Assembly: GCA_045649025.1 (NCBI GenBank)
Contig: JAZRPB010000030.1
Span: forward strand, 1 to 36,681
Reading direction: 5' to 3'
Source: Ornithomonoglobus_A sp045649025
GTDB lineage: Bacteria > Bacillota > Clostridia > UBA1381
Length of the DNA: 36,681 bases
The first letter of the stretch is position 1, and the number at the start of each line of letters is the position of its first letter. The notes beneath the pieces were generated by a model. It worked only from the letters and a program-made list of their open reading frames with translations, was not told where the DNA came from and searched no databases. The translations under genes were made by a program, and so were the position numbers. Below, piece after piece: positions 33,313-36,681 of this stretch.

Positions 33313-34176
33313 ATGTTTTTGGCAAATAATTGGGTTGATTACAAGCTTATCGACAGTGCAGACGGCGAAAAGCTTGAGTATTGGGGCAAATATCTTTTGA
33401 GAAGACCCGACCCACAGGCAGTATGGAGTATAAAATCTGAAAAAAAACTTTGGGACAAAACTGATGCATGGTATCATCGCTCCGACAAGGGCGGAGGACA
33501 TTGGGAATACTTCAATAAGCTGCCTGAAAAATGGACAATCAATTATCGCAACCTTACATTTAACATAAAGCCTATGGGCTTTAAGCATACAGGACTTTTT
33601 CCTGAACAGGCTGTTAATTGGGATTGGTTTAGTGATTTGATTAAAAATGCAAACAGAGAAATAAAGGTACTGAATTTATTTGCATATACGGGTGGTGCAA
33701 CAGTTGCGGCACTTGAGGCAGGTGCTTCTGTATGTCATGTTGATGCTTCAAAGGGTATGGTTACCTGGGCAAAAGAAAATGTGGTTTCATCAAAGCTTGC
33801 AGATAAAAGTGTAAGATATATTGTAGATGATGTTAAAAAGTTTGTGGCAAGAGAAATACGCCGTGGTAACAAGTATGATGCTATAATTATGGATCCACCA
33901 TCGTATGGCAGAGGGCCATCGGGTGAGGTGTGGAAGATAGAGGATGAGCTTTTTCCTCTTGTATGGGATTGTATGAAGATACTTTCCGATAAACCGCTGT
34001 TCTTTTTAATAAATTCATACACAACAGGCTTAAGTGCAGAAATTTTAAAGAATATATTAACTATGACGCTAAAAAAGAAGTTTGGAGGAAATGTCAGTGC
34101 CGATGAAATTGGCTTGCCAATGAGCTCGTCGGGATTAGTATTACCCTGTGGTATCAGCGGCAGATGGAGCGAATAA
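33313..34176 (+). CDS. RlmI-like class I SAM-dependent methyltransferase
   Basis: The C-terminal two-thirds match the Rossmann methyltransferase domain of RlmI/RlmK-type 23S rRNA m5C methyltransferases: motif I is VLNLFAYTGGATVAALEAGA (119-138), VDASKGMVTWAKEN follows, and MDPPSYGRG (193-201) is motif IV. There is no N-terminal PUA domain as in true RlmI, and no visible catalytic cysteine in a PPS/PxF context, so the target is uncertain. Length is 287. AAAGGA lies 10 nt before the ATG. It heads a conserved housekeeping block. Confidence 0.85.
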   Translation: MFLANNWVDYKLIDSADGEKLEYWGKYLLRRPDPQAVWSIKSEKKLWDKTDAWYHRSDKGGGHWEYFNKLPEKWTINYRNLTFNIKPMGFKHTGLFPEQAVNWDWFSDLIKNANREIKVLNLFAYTGGATVAALEAGASVCHVDASKGMVTWAKENVVSSKLADKSVRYIVDDVKKFVAREIRRGNKYDAIIMDPPSYGRGPSGEVWKIEDELFPLVWDCMKILSDKPLFFLINSYTTGLSAEILKNILTMTLKKKFGGNVSADEIGLPMSSSGLVLPCGISGRWSE

Positions 34177-34303
34177 AAATTGCCCATCTTACTACTTTTT
34201 GTTTTGGGCAGTATAATGCATACAGCACCAAAACTTCAAAGCAGCAATATGAACAATTTTATAATTAAACCAAATTATCGTTAATATAGAAAGGAATAAA
34301 AAA

Positions 34304-34741
34304 ATGGAAACAATAATGGACATAACAACAATACAAAGCATACTGCCACACAGATATCCATTTCTGCTTGTGGATAAAATTACAGAGCTTGAAGAAGGAA
34401 AGAGAATAAAGGGCATAAAAAATGTAACTGCAAACGAGGAATTTTTTAACGGTCATTTCCCCGGAAAACCAATAATGCCCGGAGTACTTATTACAGAGGC
34501 ATTAGCACAGGTTGGTGCGGTTATGCTTTTGGGTATGGAGGAAAATAAGGGTAAAATCGGTGTTTTTACTGGTATTAATAATTTCAAATTCAGACGTCAG
34601 GTAATACCAGGTGATGTACTTGAATTAAATGCCGAGCTTTTGCAATACCGTCATGGTATGGGCAAGGCTGCTGTAAAAGCAACTGTTGAAGGACAGGTTG
34701 CTGCTATGGGTGAGATAAGCTTTGCAGTAATAGATAAATAA
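34304..34741 (+). CDS. fabZ: 3-hydroxyacyl-[acyl-carrier-protein] dehydratase
   Basis: Removes water from 3-hydroxyacyl-ACP in type II fatty acid synthesis. The hot-dog fold signature ILPHRYPFLLVDKI is at 13-26; the catalytic pair is H51 in NGHFPGKPIMPG and E65 in LITEALAQVGA. Length 145 is standard. AAGGA at 34291-34295 is 8 nt from the ATG. The gap before it (34177-34303) has no gene; a TATAAT at 34212 lacks a convincing -35. No other fab gene is adjacent, which is unusual but known. Confidence 0.96.
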   Translation: METIMDITTIQSILPHRYPFLLVDKITELEEGKRIKGIKNVTANEEFFNGHFPGKPIMPGVLITEALAQVGAVMLLGMEENKGKIGVFTGINNFKFRRQVIPGDVLELNAELLQYRHGMGKAAVKATVEGQVAAMGEISFAVIDK

Positions 34742-34743
34742 TT

Positions 34744-35472
34744 ATGCTTTTTGAAGATGAAATTTTAGATGACCTTCAAAATGGTCTTATGATTATACAA
34801 AAGAAAAATGGCTTTAAGTTTGGTATAGATGCAGTTTTACTGTCTGATTTTGCAAAAAATACCATCTCAAAGCGTACACTTGATTTGTGCACGGGTACAG
34901 GGATTATACCGTTGCTTTTGAGTGTAAAAACAAAAACACCTCAAATTTGCGGCATTGAAATTCAAGAGGAAATGGCAGATGTTGCAAAAAGAAGTGTTAA
35001 ATATAACAAATTAGAGGATAGAATAGAAATAATACAGGGTGATTTAAGAAATGCATTTTCTATATACGGAAAATGCTCGTTTGATAAAATCACGTGTAAT
35101 CCGCCATATATGAGAGTGAATGGCGCAGTTGTAAACGACAGTGAAGCTGTAACGGTTGCACGTCACGAAATAATGTGTTCTTTAGAGGATGTATTATCCG
35201 TCAGTTCAGGCTTATTAAAAGACAAGGGACGTTTTTATATGGTGCATCGTCCGTCAAGACTTGCAGATATAATTCATCTTATGCGTGTATATAAAATAGA
35301 GCCTAAAAAAATGAGAATGGTTGCACCGTATATTGGCAAGGAGCCAAATCTTGTACTGATTGAAGGTATAAAGGGCGGCGGAGCAGAGTTAAAGCTGTTA
35401 CCCACATTGTACGTATATGGTTGTGATGGGGATTATACAGAAGAAATAGACAAGATATATGGTAGGGTATAA
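34744..35472 (+). CDS. tRNA1(Val) (adenine-37-N6)-methyltransferase family protein (TrmN6/YabB-like)
   Basis: A 242-residue Rossmann methyltransferase with motif I LDLCTGTGIIPLLL (46-59) and the N6-adenine motif CNPPYM (N119-Y122). In Firmicutes such genes (yabB) commonly precede rsmI, as here, which supports a tRNA or rRNA target. It starts 2 nt after the fabZ stop without a Shine-Dalgarno sequence, implying translational reinitiation. The GIY-YIG gene yazA, which often sits between yabB and rsmI, is missing here. Confidence 0.88.
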   Translation: MLFEDEILDDLQNGLMIIQKKNGFKFGIDAVLLSDFAKNTISKRTLDLCTGTGIIPLLLSVKTKTPQICGIEIQEEMADVAKRSVKYNKLEDRIEIIQGDLRNAFSIYGKCSFDKITCNPPYMRVNGAVVNDSEAVTVARHEIMCSLEDVLSVSSGLLKDKGRFYMVHRPSRLADIIHLMRVYKIEPKKMRMVAPYIGKEPNLVLIEGIKGGGAELKLLPTLYVYGCDGDYTEEIDKIYGRV

Positions 35473-35502
35473 GCCATATAGTTAAAGGAGCTAATAGACA
35501 GA

Positions 35503-36342
35503 ATGAGTGGAATTTTATATTTGTGTGCAACACCAATCGGTAACCTTGGTGATGTGAGTGCAAGATGCCTTGAGGTTTTAAAGGAAGCGGACCTTGTTGC
35601 CGCTGAAGATACAAGACGTACAATGCAGCTTCTAAATCACTTTGGCATATCCAAACCGCTTACAAGCTATCACGAGCATAACAAACGGGAAAAGGGCGAA
35701 TATTTAATTGGTCTTTTAAAAGATGGTAAAAATATTGTTCAGGTGTCGGATGCAGGCACGCCTGCAATATCAGACCCCGGTGAAGATTTGGTTAAGCTTT
35801 GTATAGAAAATGATATTGCCGTAACATCAATTCCCGGACCTGTTGCTGCTATAAATGCACTTATTCTTTCAGGACTGTCAACTGCAAGATATGCATTTGA
35901 GGGTTTTTTGTCGGTTAATAAAAGACATAGGTCAGAGCATTTGGAAATGGTCAAAAACGACAAACATACACTTATATTTTACGAAGCACCTCATAAACTT
36001 AAAAATACACTTGCAGATATGCAGAAGGTGTTTGGAGGTAAAAGAAAAATTGCATTAGCACGTGAGCTTACAAAACTGCACGAGGAAATAATACGAACTG
36101 ATATTGATGGTGCAATTGCAATGTATGAGGAAATTTCACCAAGAGGCGAGTATGTGCTTGTTGTTGAGGGTGCTACCGAGAATAATGAAGAAACAGTTAA
36201 TGAATGGGATAACCTTTCAATATGTGAACACGTTGAAAAATATATTGCAGACGGATTAACCTCAAAGGACGCAATCAAAAAGGTTGCAACAGACCGTGGA
36301 ATGTCAAAAAGGGATGTATACAGCGAGTATCATAATATATAA
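35503..36342 (+). CDS. rsmI: 16S rRNA (cytidine-1402-2'-O)-methyltransferase
   Basis: Methylates the ribose of C1402 in 16S rRNA. The tetrapyrrole-methylase fold is seen from LYLCATPIGNLGD (5-17), EDTRRTMQLL, VSDAGTPAISDPG and SIPGPVAAINALILSGL. The C-terminal helix-rich tail is also normal. Its 279 residues match the family. AAAGGAG precedes the ATG. It is probably co-transcribed with the methyltransferase gene upstream. Confidence 0.97.
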   Translation: MSGILYLCATPIGNLGDVSARCLEVLKEADLVAAEDTRRTMQLLNHFGISKPLTSYHEHNKREKGEYLIGLLKDGKNIVQVSDAGTPAISDPGEDLVKLCIENDIAVTSIPGPVAAINALILSGLSTARYAFEGFLSVNKRHRSEHLEMVKNDKHTLIFYEAPHKLKNTLADMQKVFGGKRKIALARELTKLHEEIIRTDIDGAIAMYEEISPRGEYVLVVEGATENNEETVNEWDNLSICEHVEKYIADGLTSKDAIKKVATDRGMSKRDVYSEYHNI

Positions 36343-36359
36343 CAGAGAGGAATGATTAT

Positions 36360-36644
36360 ATGAAAAAGAAAACAGCTCTCTTGCTTGGTGCAACAGTGCT
36401 TGGGGTTGCATACAGTGCAGTTGAAGGTAAAGGGATTTTTAATAAATTAAGATTTAAAGGTGTTCACGAGGCTGTGGGTGCATATGTTGATTCCCATTAC
36501 ACAAATGCACGTTATAGCCCAATAACCGCAACTCAAAAGGGATATATTTCAACAATAACAAAATGTAACGGTGAAAAGGTACTTTTGTATATAACACGTT
36601 CACAGGATAATATATATGTTTTTAATGAGGAAAATATATGCTGA
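36360..36644 (+). CDS. Small membrane-anchored or secreted hypothetical protein
   Basis: The 94-residue product has a basic start (MKKK) and a hydrophobic stretch at about 5-21 that could be a signal peptide or single anchor, with no lipobox. The rest is polar, with a beta-like end (GEKVLLYITRSQDNIYVF). I do not recognise the family. GAGAGGA lies before the ATG, 17 nt after rsmI, so it is probably the last gene of that operon, ending at the palindrome at 36654. Confidence 0.7.
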   Translation: MKKKTALLLGATVLGVAYSAVEGKGIFNKLRFKGVHEAVGAYVDSHYTNARYSPITATQKGYISTITKCNGEKVLLYITRSQDNIYVFNEENIC

Positions 36645-36653
36645 ATTCAGTGG

Positions 36654-36681
36654 GGAATGTTAAAAAATTTTTTAACATTCC
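36654..36681. terminator. Perfect 28-bp palindrome at the window end, candidate terminator
   Basis: GGAATGTTAAAAAA is followed directly by its exact reverse complement, giving 14-bp arms. Folded, it has an A-run/T-run near the loop. It lies 9 nt after the last stop codon. It could end the operon in either direction, but what follows is outside the window, so a U-tract cannot be checked. Confidence 0.55.

Noticed and set aside
34181..34211. Hairpin TGCCCA/TGGGCA as terminator after the RlmI-like gene
   Set aside because: The stem is only six pairs with a loop of about 20 nt and no T-tract follows.
34189..34217. Promoter before fabZ based on TATAAT at 34212
   Set aside because: The hexamer at the right spacing, TTACTA, is a poor -35 match, so the evidence is too weak to list.
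1..36681. CRISPR array, prophage, integrase or insertion sequence
   Set aside because: No regularly spaced repeats, cas genes, transposase or phage structural genes were recognised on either strand.

Overview
The window is low-GC DNA with strong Gram-positive sigma-A type promoters (TTGACA, 17-18 bp, TATAAT-like), GGAGG-type ribosome binding sites, an LtaS-type phosphoglycerol transferase, a TagGH-type ABC exporter and a probable Spo0A box. This points to a member of the Firmicutes, most likely an anaerobic Clostridia-class bacterium; species cannot be named from the sequence. It looks chromosomal, and I saw no transposase, integrase, phage gene or CRISPR array.

Layout. (1) 1-960: the 5' part of a tRNA-Ser(CGA) on the minus strand, followed by two degenerate diverged copies of the same tRNA-plus-upstream unit, then sparse DNA. 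(2) 975-2919: an SPFH/band-7 membrane protein, a minus-strand tRNA-Leu(UAG) and endonuclease III, each with a near-consensus promoter. (3) 2933-6469: an export operon with an S24/S26-type signal peptidase, a TagG/Wzm-like permease, a TagH/Wzt-like ATPase and a membrane-anchored GtrB/DPM1-like glycosyltransferase, ending at a hairpin terminator. (4) 6596-8515, minus: an LtaS-like phosphoglycerol transferase. (5) 8736-31624: a roughly 23 kb plus-strand polysaccharide operon. (6) 31645-36644: a SulP anion transporter, an rRNA methyltransferase-like protein, FabZ, a TrmN6-like tRNA methyltransferase, RsmI and a small membrane-anchored protein.

The polysaccharide operon has a Wzx/Wzy-type core: a phosphoglycosyl transferase that starts the lipid-linked unit, several glycosyltransferases, an EpsG/Wzy-like polymerase and a Wzx flippase. 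Two nucleotide-sugar routes can be read. RmlA and RmlB plus a DegT-family aminotransferase, without RmlC or RmlD, suggest a dTDP-4-amino-4,6-dideoxyhexose. CapE/FnlA, CapF/FnlB and CapG/FnlC suggest UDP-N-acetyl-L-fucosamine. An acyltransferase-3 protein may decorate the product. No chain-length regulator (Wzz/CpsC) or tyrosine kinase/phosphatase is visible in the window.

The most unusual part is a set of metabolic genes inside the operon: an HpcH/HpaI-CitE-like lyase (10587), then, in a row, an ATP-grasp ligase (17528), a TRAP-type large permease without an extracytoplasmic binding protein (18850), an 87-residue two-helix membrane protein (20230) and the aminotransferase (20523). My inference is that this module supplies a carboxylic acid and ligates it, for instance as an amide on the 4-amino sugar, to make an acyl- or aminoacyl-modified surface glycan. 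That combination is not a standard capsule module known to me and is the best candidate for an undescribed system here.
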